DNA from: an uncultured Allomuricauda sp. | GTDB lineage: Bacteria > Bacteroidota > Bacteroidia > Flavobacteriales > Flavobacteriaceae | Direction of reading: 5' to 3' | Length of the DNA stretch: 6,276 bases | Assembly: GCA_937911965.1 (NCBI GenBank) | Contig: CALDPL010000317.1 | Coordinates: 1-6,276, forward strand | Position numbers and translations under genes: made by a program | The notes under the pieces: generated by a model | The model's input: only the letters and a program-made list of their open reading frames with translations | What the model was told of the DNA's origin: nothing | The model's database searches: none | Shown here: positions 1 to 5,448 of the stretch, one piece after another | Position numbering within the stretch: the first letter of the stretch is position 1 | Layout of the letters: each line of letters starts with the position of its first letter

Positions 1-135
1 CGCCCATGGTGACGCTGCTGGTGATGGATCTCTACCCGGACATGCGCGGACTCGTGGCATCCTGCCAGTCGTTCACCCAGACCATGCTGGCCGCGCTGGT
101 GGCCGGCCTGGTCGCACCGCCGGTGTGCCTGCTGT
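1..135 (+). CDS. Bcr/CflA-type MFS efflux transporter, internal fragment (foreign to the rest of the window)
   Basis: Reading frame 3 from the window edge gives a hydrophobic stretch that includes LLVMDLYPDMRGLVASCQSF and then LAALVAGLVAP. This resembles the part of Bcr/CflA-family drug:H+ antiporters where a short cytoplasmic loop (D-x-x-P-x-x-RG) leads into a helix with a small-residue AGxxAP ending. These inner-membrane proteins of the major facilitator superfamily export drugs or metabolites. Only about 40 residues can be matched. The gene starts outside the window, and homology stops around positions 115-137, after which the frame stays open only by chance. Base composition is much more GC-rich than the neighbouring leucine genes, and codon third positions are mostly G or C, pointing to a different source genome, perhaps a proteobacterium. 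The family assignment rests on memory of the motif in a short fragment. Confidence 0.5.
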
Positions 136-275
136 GCGGCGGCCCCGGTCAGGGCAGGGGTCCACTGGATCTGGTGTCCAAATTTTTTGGCCACGGTATC
201 GGATACCTTTACGGCCTGGTCTATCACTTCAGGGCCAATTCCATCCCCTGCCAAAAGTGCTATGTTCAATTTCAT
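135..275 (-). CDS. leuB: 3-isopropylmalate dehydrogenase, N-terminal fragment cut by a junction
   Basis: Reading the minus strand from the ATG at 275-273 gives MKLNIALLAGDGIGPEVIDQ, then AVKVSDTVAKKFGH and TPALTGAAA. This is the N-terminus of LeuB, the NAD-dependent enzyme that oxidises and decarboxylates 3-isopropylmalate to 4-methyl-2-oxopentanoate in leucine synthesis. The GDGIGPEV motif at residues 10-17 starts the Rossmann-like nucleotide-binding fold. About 46 codons match. After the third alanine of GAAA the expected IDATG-type continuation is replaced by unrelated residues (QQAHRRC...) read from the GC-rich foreign DNA, so the rest of the gene (about 310 codons) is missing here. It is the last gene of a leuC-leuD-leuA-leuB series. 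Its ATG lies 50 bp beyond the ancestral leuA stop, with no clear Shine-Dalgarno, as usual in Bacteroidota. Confidence 0.88.
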
Positions 276-1881
276 GGATTTCGGTTATTCGGTTGTTTGG
301 ATTATGATTTGATTCATTGTTCGGGTCATACCAGGTTGAGCATTTTTTCGGTGGCCATGATGGCGGATACCGTCTGGTCCGAATCCAGGCCCCTGGTGAT
401 GAGTTCCCGGTCTTTGGTCTGCCAGGATGTGTGATGTTTTCTTCAAGGTCTTTGGTCTGCCAGGTGATCAAGGTCTCGCAAAGGGCGTCGGAAGTGCTTC
501 CGGGAGGGATGCGAACCGCATAGTCCACCAATTTGGGCAGTTCCCTGTTCTCCTTTTTGTACACCTTCTTAAGGGCATTGATAAAGGCGTCGAACTGTCC
601 ATCGCCCTGGGCACTTTCCTCATAGGTACGCCCCTCGATCTCAATGGAGAGGGTGGTGGAGGGCTTGAGTCCCTTGGAATGGGTCAGCACATAGGATTTC
701 ACCAGTACTTTTTGCGGATAATGTCCACTGTCCAGGACATCGGAGATGATATAGGGGAGATCGTCCTTGGTGACCCGCTCCTTGCGATCGCCCAGTTCGA
801 TGATGCGCTGGGTCACTTTTTTGAGTTCCTCCTCGTCCAAGGTCAATCCCAATTCCTGGAGGTTCTTTTGGATGTTTGCCTTTCCCGAGGTCTTGCCCAG
901 GGCGTATTTGCGTTTCCTGCCAAAACGTTCGGGGAGCAAATCATTAAAGTAAAGGTTTTTCTTGCTGTCACCATCTGCATGTATTCCAGCGGTCTGGGTA
1001 AACACATTGTCTCCAACAATGGGCTTGTTGTCCGGAATGCCGAAACCGGTGAAGGCGGATACCAATTTGCTTACCTTGAAGAGGGAGGACTCCCGGACCC
1101 CTATTTCGATCTCGGGCAAAAAATCATTGATCACGGCAACCACACTGGCCAAAGGGGCATTCCCGGCGCGTTCCCCCATGCCGTTGACCGTGAGGTGGAG
1201 CCCGTGCACCCCTGCCTTGACGGCCTCGAGCACGTTGGCCACACTGAGGTCGTAATCGTTGTGGCCGTGAAAATCAAAATGGGCCTTGGGATAGCGCTGG
1301 ACGATCTCCCTGAAAAATTCCCCGATCTCGGATGGGGTCAAAACCCCTAAGGTGTCGGGCAGCATGATACGGGCTATGGGTCGATCGTAAAGAAAATCGA
1401 GGTATTGGAACACGTATTCCCGGGAGTTCCTCATCCCGTTGCTCCAATCCTCCAGGTAGATATTGGTCTCGATGCCCATGGATTTTGCCGTGGCAATGAT
1501 TTCCCCAATTTCTGAAAAATGTTGTTCGGGACTTTTTTTGAGCTGATGGGTCAAATGGTTCAAGGAGCCCTTGGTGAGCAAATTCTGCACCTTCGCACCG
1601 GCCTGTTGCATCCAATCCAGGGAAACCCCGCCGTCTACAAAGGTAAGTACCTCCACCTTGGACAGATGGCCTTGGGAAGCCGCCCATTGGGCAATGCTCT
1701 TTACGGCATTGAGCTCCCCTTGGGAAACCCGGGCGGAGGCCACCTCGATGCGGTCCACCTCCAATTCCTCCAACAACAGTTTGGCCAGGCTCAGTTTTTC
1801 GGAGGCCGAAAAGGACACCCCGGAGGTCTGTTCACCGTCCCTGAGGGTGGTGTCCATGATTTCAATCTTGCGTTTTTTCAT
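229..1881 (-). CDS. leuA: 2-isopropylmalate synthase with frameshifted C-terminus
   Basis: LeuA condenses acetyl-CoA with 2-oxoisovalerate to 2-isopropylmalate, the committed step of leucine synthesis, in the cytoplasm. The catalytic TIM barrel begins with DTTLRDGEQTSG (residues 10-21). Likely metal ligands are D10, H205 and H207 (in DFHGHND) and N241 in the signature TVNGMGERAGN (231-241). TAGIHADG follows at 297-304, and the LeuA regulatory domain starts at about residue 385 and reaches ALCET (466-470). After WQTKD (474-478) the protein leaves the family: a 38-bp insertion (see the repeat at 409-464) shifts the frame, and 72 unrelated residues follow, to a stop at 229 inside leuB. Without the 38 bp the frame restores DRELITRGLDSDQTVSAI and MATEKMLNLV, with a TGA at 328-326 and a protein of 505 residues, normal for this group. 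The start lies 26 bp after leuD. Catalysis may survive; leucine feedback or folding may not. Confidence 0.93.
   Translation of the reverse strand: MKKRKIEIMDTTLRDGEQTSGVSFSASEKLSLAKLLLEELEVDRIEVASARVSQGELNAVKSIAQWAASQGHLSKVEVLTFVDGGVSLDWMQQAGAKVQNLLTKGSLNHLTHQLKKSPEQHFSEIGEIIATAKSMGIETNIYLEDWSNGMRNSREYVFQYLDFLYDRPIARIMLPDTLGVLTPSEIGEFFREIVQRYPKAHFDFHGHNDYDLSVANVLEAVKAGVHGLHLTVNGMGERAGNAPLASVVAVINDFLPEIEIGVRESSLFKVSKLVSAFTGFGIPDNKPIVGDNVFTQTAGIHADGDSKKNLYFNDLLPERFGRKRKYALGKTSGKANIQKNLQELGLTLDEEELKKVTQRIIELGDRKERVTKDDLPYIISDVLDSGHYPQKVLVKSYVLTHSKGLKPSTTLSIEIEGRTYEESAQGDGQFDAFINALKKVYKKENRELPKLVDYAVRIPPGSTSDALCETLITWQTKDLEENITHPGRPKTGNSSPGAWIRTRRYPPSWPPKKCSTWYDPNNESNHNPNNRITEIHEIEHSTFGRGWNWP
409..464. 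repeat. 18-bp direct repeat with 20-bp spacer that frameshifts leuA
   Basis: The 18-mer GGTCTTTGGTCTGCCAGG occurs at 409-426 and exactly again at 447-464, separated by 20 bp. Removing one copy plus the spacer (38 bp, not a multiple of three) restores an uninterrupted LeuA ending, so the 38 bp is an insertion relative to the ancestral gene. A second, overlapping 9-bp repeat, TCAAGGTCT, occurs at 443-451 and 468-476. Overlapping short repeats of this kind suggest replication slippage or a template switch rather than a transposon footprint. About 15 bp of the spacer has no obvious source within the window. Confidence 0.9.
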
Positions 1882-1907
1882 TCCCTAGTGCAGTACGGCA
1901 GGCCGCT

Positions 1908-2504
1908 TTAAAGTGGATTGTTCCCGGCAAATACCTCGATTTCCTTTTTGAGGTTCAACAGATAGTCGATGTCGTCATAGCCGTTGAGCATGTTCTGTTT
2001 CTTATAACCGTTGATATCAAAATCCTCGCTTTCCCCTGTTGCCAATATCGTTACCTTCTGTGCCGGCAGGTCTATTTTAAGTTCGGTCTTTGGGTCGGCT
2101 TCGATGGCCTTGAAGATCTTATCCAGGAATTCAGGGCTTACCTGCACGGGCAAAACCCCGACGTTCAAACAGTTGTTCCTGAAAATGTCCGCAAAGAAGC
2201 TGGATACCACAGATCGAAATCCGTAATCGTAAACGGCCCAGGCCGCGTGCTCCCTTGAGGAACCGGAACCAAAGTTTTTTCCACCGACCAGGATCTTTCC
2301 GCTGTAGATGGGATTGTTCAGTACAAATTGCTCCTTTGGGCTGCCATCGGGATGGTACCTCCAATCCCGGAACAAATTGTCCCCGAACCCTTTCCGCTCG
2401 GTGGCCTTTAAAAAGCGGGCGGGTATGATCTGGTCCGTATCCACGTTCTCTATGGGCAGGGGTACCGCCGAACTCTGCAATTGGTCAAATTTATCGTATG
2501 CCAT
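1908..2504 (-). CDS. leuD: 3-isopropylmalate dehydratase small subunit
   Basis: LeuD is the swivelling small subunit of isopropylmalate isomerase. With LeuC it moves the hydroxyl group of 2-isopropylmalate to give 3-isopropylmalate by dehydration and rehydration. The 198 residues match the usual bacterial length of about 200. Visible family motifs are [14 protein letters not shown] (20-33) and [17 protein letters not shown] (74-90), the substrate-binding loop of the aconitase swivel domain, followed by [16 protein letters not shown] (105-120). The C-terminus has the usual YDDIDYLL segment (176-183). The gene lies 31 bp after leuC and 26 bp before leuA on the same strand, so it should be co-transcribed. 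No damage is seen. Confidence 0.96.
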   Translation of the reverse strand: MAYDKFDQLQSSAVPLPIENVDTDQIIPARFLKATERKGFGDNLFRDWRYHPDGSPKEQFVLNNPIYSGKILVGGKNFGSGSSREHAAWAVYDYGFRSVVSSFFADIFRNNCLNVGVLPVQVSPEFLDKIFKAIEADPKTELKIDLPAQKVTILATGESEDFDINGYKKQNMLNGYDDIDYLLNLKKEIEVFAGNNPL

Positions 2505-2535
2505 TTTTTAATTGTATATAATCAAGATTTTTGAA

Positions 2536-3957
2536 TCAGGCTTGCTCTAATACAGGCTCTTCACGCATCAGATCTCTGGGGTCGGTCACTTTTCCGGTCA
2601 CTGCCGCCGCGGCCGCCACCAAGGGGCTTGCCAAAAGGGTCCGGGCCCCTGGGCCCTGTCTTCCCTCAAAGTTCCGGTTGGACGTGCTCACCGCGTATTT
2701 GCCTGCGGGGATCTTGTCATCGTTCATGGCCAAACAGGCCGAACAACCGGGCTCCCTAAGTTCAAAGCCCGCTTCCTTGAGGATGTCCAGGATGCCCTCC
2801 TCCCGGATAGCCTGTTCCACCCTATGTGATCCCGGGACCAGCCAAGCGGTCACGTTCTCTGCCTTCTTCCTGCCTTTCACCAGGGATGCAAAGGCCCTGA
2901 AATCCTCGATCCTTCCATTGGTACAGCTGCCGAGGAACACAAAATCTATGGGCTTGCCGACCATGGATTCCCCTTCGTTGAAGGCCATGTATTCCAAGGA
3001 TTTTTTATAGGTGGCCACCCCGCCGTCAACGGCCTGGGCCATGGGAATGTCCTTTTGGATTCCGATGCCCATTCCAGGGTTGGTTCCGTAGGTGATCATG
3101 GGCTCGATTTCGGAAGCCTCGAATTCAACCTCCTTGTCAAAGACGGCATCCGGCTCCGAATACAGGGTTTTCCAGTACGCCATGGCCTTGTCCCAATCCG
3201 CACCCTTTGGGGTGTATTCCCGTCCCTTGATGTATTCAAAGGTCTTTTCATCCGGGGCGATCATCCCCCCGCGGGCACCCATTTCAATGCTGAGGTTGCA
3301 GACTGTCATCCTTCCTTCCATGGACATGTTCCTGAAGACGTCCCCGGCATATTCCACAAAATATCCGGTGGCTCCCGAGGTGCTCAGCCTGGAAATGATG
3401 AAAAGGGCAACGTCCTTTGGGGTAACGGCCCGGTTCAGGGGGCCATTGATGTTGATGCGCATCCGTTTGGCCTTGGGCTGCATGATGCACTGGGTGGAGA
3501 GTACCATCTCCACTTCACTGGTACCGATCCCAAAGGCTATGGCGCCAAAGGCCCCATGGGTGGAAGTATGGGAATCCCCACATACGATGGTGGCCCCGGG
3601 AAGGGTGATCCCGTTTTCCGGTCCGATCACGTGGACGATCCCATTTTTCTCATGTCCAAGCCCCCAATAGGGAATGCCATGGGCCTCGGCATTTTTCTCC
3701 AACGCCCTGAGTTGATTGGCGGACAATTGGTCCTTGACGGGCAAATGCTGGTTTCGGGTAGGGGTATTGTGGTCGGCAGTGGCAAAGGTGCGTTCCGGGT
3801 AAAGGACCTTGATGCCCCTTTGATCCAATCCCAGAAAAGCTACGGGAGATGTGACCTCATGCACTAAATGCCGGTCGATGAACAGTACATCCGGGCCATT
3901 GTCGATATGCTTGACGACATGGGAATCCCAAACTTTGTCAAAAAGTGTCTTACTCAT
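2536..3957 (-). CDS. leuC: 3-isopropylmalate dehydratase large subunit
   Basis: LeuC is the [4Fe-4S] catalytic subunit of isopropylmalate isomerase (aconitase superfamily). It carries TADHNTP and then [20 protein letters not shown], the aconitase signature of the substrate and cluster region. The cluster cysteines are those of [13 protein letters not shown] and [12 protein letters not shown], that is C345, C405 and C408 counted from the start chosen here. The Arg-containing loop [12 protein letters not shown] follows near the C-terminus. The length of 473 residues is normal. I place the start at the ATG at 3957-3955 ([15 protein letters not shown]), because relatives begin this way and it leaves about 20 nt after the expected transcription start. 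An in-frame ATG at 3969 would add four residues. It is the first gene of the leuCDAB unit and looks intact. Confidence 0.96.
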   Translation of the reverse strand: MSKTLFDKVWDSHVVKHIDNGPDVLFIDRHLVHEVTSPVAFLGLDQRGIKVLYPERTFATADHNTPTRNQHLPVKDQLSANQLRALEKNAEAHGIPYWGLGHEKNGIVHVIGPENGITLPGATIVCGDSHTSTHGAFGAIAFGIGTSEVEMVLSTQCIMQPKAKRMRININGPLNRAVTPKDVALFIISRLSTSGATGYFVEYAGDVFRNMSMEGRMTVCNLSIEMGARGGMIAPDEKTFEYIKGREYTPKGADWDKAMAYWKTLYSEPDAVFDKEVEFEASEIEPMITYGTNPGMGIGIQKDIPMAQAVDGGVATYKKSLEYMAFNEGESMVGKPIDFVFLGSCTNGRIEDFRAFASLVKGRKKAENVTAWLVPGSHRVEQAIREEGILDILKEAGFELREPGCSACLAMNDDKIPAGKYAVSTSNRNFEGRQGPGARTLLASPLVAAAAAVTGKVTDPRDLMREEPVLEQA

Positions 3958-3983
3958 GGTATCCATCAAATTTTATAAGCTTA

Positions 3984-3991
3984 CAAAGTTA
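3984..3991 (-). promoter_or_regulatory. Candidate Bacteroidota -7 box for the leuCDAB operon
   Basis: The minus strand reads TAACTTTG, an exact match to the Bacteroidota primary sigma -7 consensus TAnnTTTG. Transcription would start near 3977, leaving a leader of about 20 nt before the leuC ATG at 3957. I see no good -33 TTTG at the normal distance; a TTTG lies too far upstream (near 4028). The call therefore rests on one element plus a sensible position. Confidence 0.45.
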
Positions 3992-4191
3992 AGATTTCAT
4001 CGCGATCGTGTTCTTTGAAGGCTTGTCAAATTACGATGTCCAACCGGATCAAGAATTAGTTTTTGATGAATTTCATATTGATTTTGTTTTCAAGATAAAA
4101 TTAACTTTAGGACCCTCGGCCGATCTTAATTTTGAATGTTTCACTTTATTGTTCCTGTTCGGTGCTGCACCTGCACTTACAATTTCACGCA
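3992..4191. other. AT-rich intergenic stretch, no gene supported
   Basis: This stretch of about 200 bp between leuC and the upstream hypothetical gene is clearly more AT-rich than the leucine operon. A + strand frame of 78 codons covers it (4008-4244) but runs antisense into the end of the hypothetical gene and resembles nothing I know. There is a short GGTGC-T-GCACC inverted repeat near 4161-4171, too small to call a terminator. I see no RNA gene. Confidence 0.4.
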
Positions 4192-4674
4192 TTATTCCTG
4201 ATGGCCATATCCCAATTTTTCATTTTTATCCCAAAAAGCAGTGAATAATTCTACGGGCGTTCCCTTTTTACTGGTCCAATCCGCAACAATTTTCAGTGCG
4301 ACCTCCAAATCTTCAATGAAGGCCATCCGTCCATCACTTCCTCTAATTCCCCTTTCATCTTTTTTGGCTCCCCTGTTTATTAGAATATTTTTTTCATCAT
4401 AAACAATTCTTCTAATTTGTTCAAAATCTTTCCCTTTGGGCAACCGATCTTTCAGGAGTTTTGAAAGTCCGTTGTAATATAATTGAAATTTTTGCACAGG
4501 GTCATCAATTTTTTCTCCGAGTAATTTTTCCGCTTCGTTTTCAATGAAAAGCTCATTGTCGAAATTAATTGAAAGCTGTTCTCCCTTTATTTCTTCGGAT
4601 TTTTTCAAAAGCTCCAAACTTTCCATATCTTCTTTGGAGAGGTTGCGTTCTGTTCCAGTGTTTTTATTGGTCAC
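4192..4674 (-). CDS. Hypothetical protein, 160 residues, charged and soluble
   Basis: I do not recognise this family. The frame is a plausible gene: ATG start, 160 codons, no competing longer frame, and it points the same way as the leucine operon. The protein is rich in Lys and Glu, has no signal peptide or membrane segment, and looks mostly helical. Its central part (about 62-130) looks most structured: FQLYYNGLSKLLKDRLPKG, then a basic Gly-rich stretch RGAKKDERGIRGSDGRM (101-117), then an acidic helix FIEDLEVALKIVADW (119-133). The N-terminal 55 residues are low-complexity and Glu/Lys-rich. Base composition is lower in GC than leuC or the sigma gene, which could mean acquisition by transfer. 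The left end of the IS200 element lies only about 15-20 bp before the ATG, so the insertion may have separated the gene from its promoter. A TAGTTTTA on the minus strand (4685-4692) could serve as a weak -7 box supplied by the IS end. Confidence 0.6.
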   Translation of the reverse strand: MTNKNTGTERNLSKEDMESLELLKKSEEIKGEQLSINFDNELFIENEAEKLLGEKIDDPVQKFQLYYNGLSKLLKDRLPKGKDFEQIRRIVYDEKNILINRGAKKDERGIRGSDGRMAFIEDLEVALKIVADWTSKKGTPVELFTAFWDKNEKLGYGHQE

Positions 4675-4689
4675 AATCGTTAGTTAAAA

Positions 4690-4716
4690 CTATGCACTTT
4701 AGTGCAAGACTTTTAG
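4690..4716 (+). repeat. IS200 left-end hairpin
   Basis: TGCACT at 4693-4698 and AGTGCA at 4701-4706 form a stem around TT (probably five pairs with a four-base loop). CT (4690-4691) and AG (4707-4708) can extend it, leaving A4692 unpaired. The segment aligns with the right-end hairpin: both read CTATG-x-ACTT, then AGT-x-CA, and finish in TTTAG. Matching ends support recognition by one TnpA. Confidence 0.65.
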
Positions 4717-4786
4717 TTGCTACACATTTTCCTATATTCGTTTTAAGGGAAAAGAGCAGCGAAGGTCCGGACACACGGTATCGTGG

Positions 4787-5182
4787 TTGACGGCCCATAT
4801 AGTGTGGGTCACCAAATACCGGTACCACGTCCTGAAAGGGGATGTACAGGTTCGGTGTCGGGACCTTGTCAAACAGATCTGTGATTCGGAGGATGTCCGA
4901 ATCCTTAAGGGAGTGATAAGCAAGGACCACGTGCACATACATATCGAGTACCGTCCTTCCCAAAAGCTGAGCGATCTGGTGAAACGCCTCAAAGGCAGGA
5001 GTTCCCGCCGGCTCCAGGAGGAATTCCCGGAACTTTCCAAGCGATACTGGGGTCGGCATTTTTGGGCCATTGGCTACGGGGCATGGAGCACTGGAAACAT
5101 CACCGACAAGATGGTCGAGGATTACCTTGAGCACCATCGCAAACCGTCCAAAATGGACGACGATAAAATTATATTGGAATAA
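4787..5182 (+). CDS. tnpA: IS200/IS605-family Y1 transposase TnpA, start codon unclear
   Basis: This is the HUH single-strand transposase that cuts and rejoins hairpin-marked ends. Counting from the TTG at 4787, HIVWVTKYRYHVLKGDVQ (4-21) is the first strand and turn. KDHVHIHIEY (46-55) holds the HUH metal-binding pair, H48 and H50. LKGRSSRRLQEEFPEL (68-83) and RYWGRHFWAIGYGAWSTGN (86-104) are core blocks, and Y113 in DYLEHHR is the likely catalytic tyrosine. The C-terminus is complete. The start is odd: homologues have about 10-20 more N-terminal residues, and upstream in-frame codons do encode a family-like RRSGHTVSW. But no ATG or GTG occurs back to the in-frame stop at 4700-4702; only ATT (4736) and the TTG at 4787 are available. 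The start has either been lost by mutation or is non-canonical. The TTG start is a placeholder. Confidence 0.9.
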   Translation: MTAHIVWVTKYRYHVLKGDVQVRCRDLVKQICDSEDVRILKGVISKDHVHIHIEYRPSQKLSDLVKRLKGRSSRRLQEEFPELSKRYWGRHFWAIGYGAWSTGNITDKMVEDYLEHHRKPSKMDDDKIILE

Positions 5183-5212
5183 GAATTTCATTCTTGACCT
5201 TTTATTCTGAAC

Positions 5213-5241
5213 CTATGGACTTCCAGTCCATAGTGGTTTAG
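5213..5241 (+). repeat. IS200 right-end hairpin with extrahelical base
   Basis: CTATGGAC (5213-5220) and GTCCATAG (5226-5233) form a perfect 8-bp stem with the five-base loop TTCCA. Just outside, AACC (5210-5213) can also pair with GGTT (5235-5238), leaving a bulged T (or GT) in the stem. In IS608 the transposase recognises a hairpin with an unpaired T in its stem, so the bulge fits a TnpA binding site. It starts 31 bp after the tnpA stop. A run of six T follows at 5242-5247, so the hairpin could also act as a terminator for tnpA. Confidence 0.75.
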
Positions 5242-5316
5242 TTTTTTCGTCATCAAAATGACATCCAATGGTATATTTCCTTTTCTTTAGTATTTCTCAA
5301 AATTGGCAATTATGGG

Positions 5317-5324
5317 TAAGTTTG
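5317..5324 (+). promoter_or_regulatory. Candidate Bacteroidota -7 box upstream of the sigma factor gene
   Basis: TAAGTTTG matches the TAnnTTTG consensus exactly. A TTG lies at 5303-5305 but is too close for a standard -33 element, so only half of the promoter is supported. Transcription would start at about 5331, next to a 12-bp palindrome (5332-5343), leaving a leader of about 118 nt to the preferred ATG at 5449. Confidence 0.4.
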
Positions 5325-5331
5325 TGCATGG

Positions 5332-5343
5332 GAAACGCGTTTC
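5332..5343. promoter_or_regulatory. 12-bp perfect palindrome, possible operator
   Basis: GAAACGCGTTTC is its own reverse complement. It lies just downstream of the candidate -7 box, around the predicted transcription start, where a dimeric repressor would block initiation. No regulator gene is visible nearby, so its role is inferred from position only. Confidence 0.35.
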
Positions 5344-5404
5344 TATGCGACTGCCTTAGACCTCCCCTCGGTGCATAAAATGCGTATCATGGCCAGTAAA
5401 TTTT

Positions 5405-5431
5405 TGTCACGGTTTAGGCCATTAAACTGTC
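5405..5431 (+). promoter_or_regulatory. Possible ECF41-type promoter for sigma factor autoregulation
   Basis: TGTCACG (5405-5411), 16 bases, then TGTC (5428-5431). As I recall, ECF41 sigma factors recognise TGTCACA at -35 and CGTC at -10; the site matches six of seven and three of four positions. It lies just before the preferred ATG at 5449, giving a leader of about 10 nt. Chance occurrence cannot be excluded from one site. Confidence 0.35.
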
Positions 5432-5448
5432 CATTCAAAAAACACCCT

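Larger units (their letters stand above)
4680..5250 (+). mobile_element. IS200-type (IS200/IS605 family) insertion sequence, tnpA only
   Basis: A single Y1-transposase gene is flanked by two related hairpins, 4690-4716 (left) and 5213-5241 (right), as expected for IS200 elements. These move as single-stranded DNA and lack terminal inverted repeats and target duplications. The outer limits given are approximate, because cleavage sites in this family lie several bases outside the hairpins and cannot be fixed without an empty-site comparison. No tnpB is present. The element sits between the hypothetical gene and the sigma factor gene. At about 570 bp it is a little shorter than the typical IS200 length of about 700 bp. 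Confidence 0.8.
5251..5448 (+). other. Leader and promoter region of the sigma factor gene
   Basis: About 200 bp between the IS200 right end and the preferred sigma start. It holds the candidate -7 box (5317-5324), the palindrome (5332-5343) and the ECF41-like site (5405-5431). Codons 5371-5448 are open in the sigma frame, but the basic N-terminal extension they would encode (KFLSRFRPLNCPFKKH) is not typical of the family. I see no RNA gene. Confidence 0.4.

Noticed and set aside
6..434. Single 142-codon + strand gene running from the left edge through leuB and leuA DNA
   Set aside because: Only the first about 40 codons resemble a protein family; the rest is read antisense through leuB and leuA after the junction.
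427..1350. Long + strand open frame of 307 codons opposite leuA
   Set aside because: It lies entirely antisense to a strongly matching LeuA and has no recognisable protein features; an antisense shadow of a moderately GC-rich gene.
3055..3867. Long + strand open frame of 270 codons opposite leuC
   Set aside because: Antisense to an intact LeuC; Gly/His/Pro-rich composition typical of a shadow frame.
4161..4171. Short inverted repeat GGTGC-T-GCACC as a terminator
   Set aside because: Five-base stem with a one-base loop and no T-run on either side; too weak.
4008..4244. + strand frame of 78 codons in the leuC upstream region
   Set aside because: No familiar motif, ends antisense inside the hypothetical gene, and covers the likely leuC promoter region.
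5371..5448. Upstream GTG or ATG start for the sigma factor
   Set aside because: The added residues are not family-like, region 2 begins properly at the ATG at 5449, and promoter-like sequence overlaps the segment. Not fully excluded.
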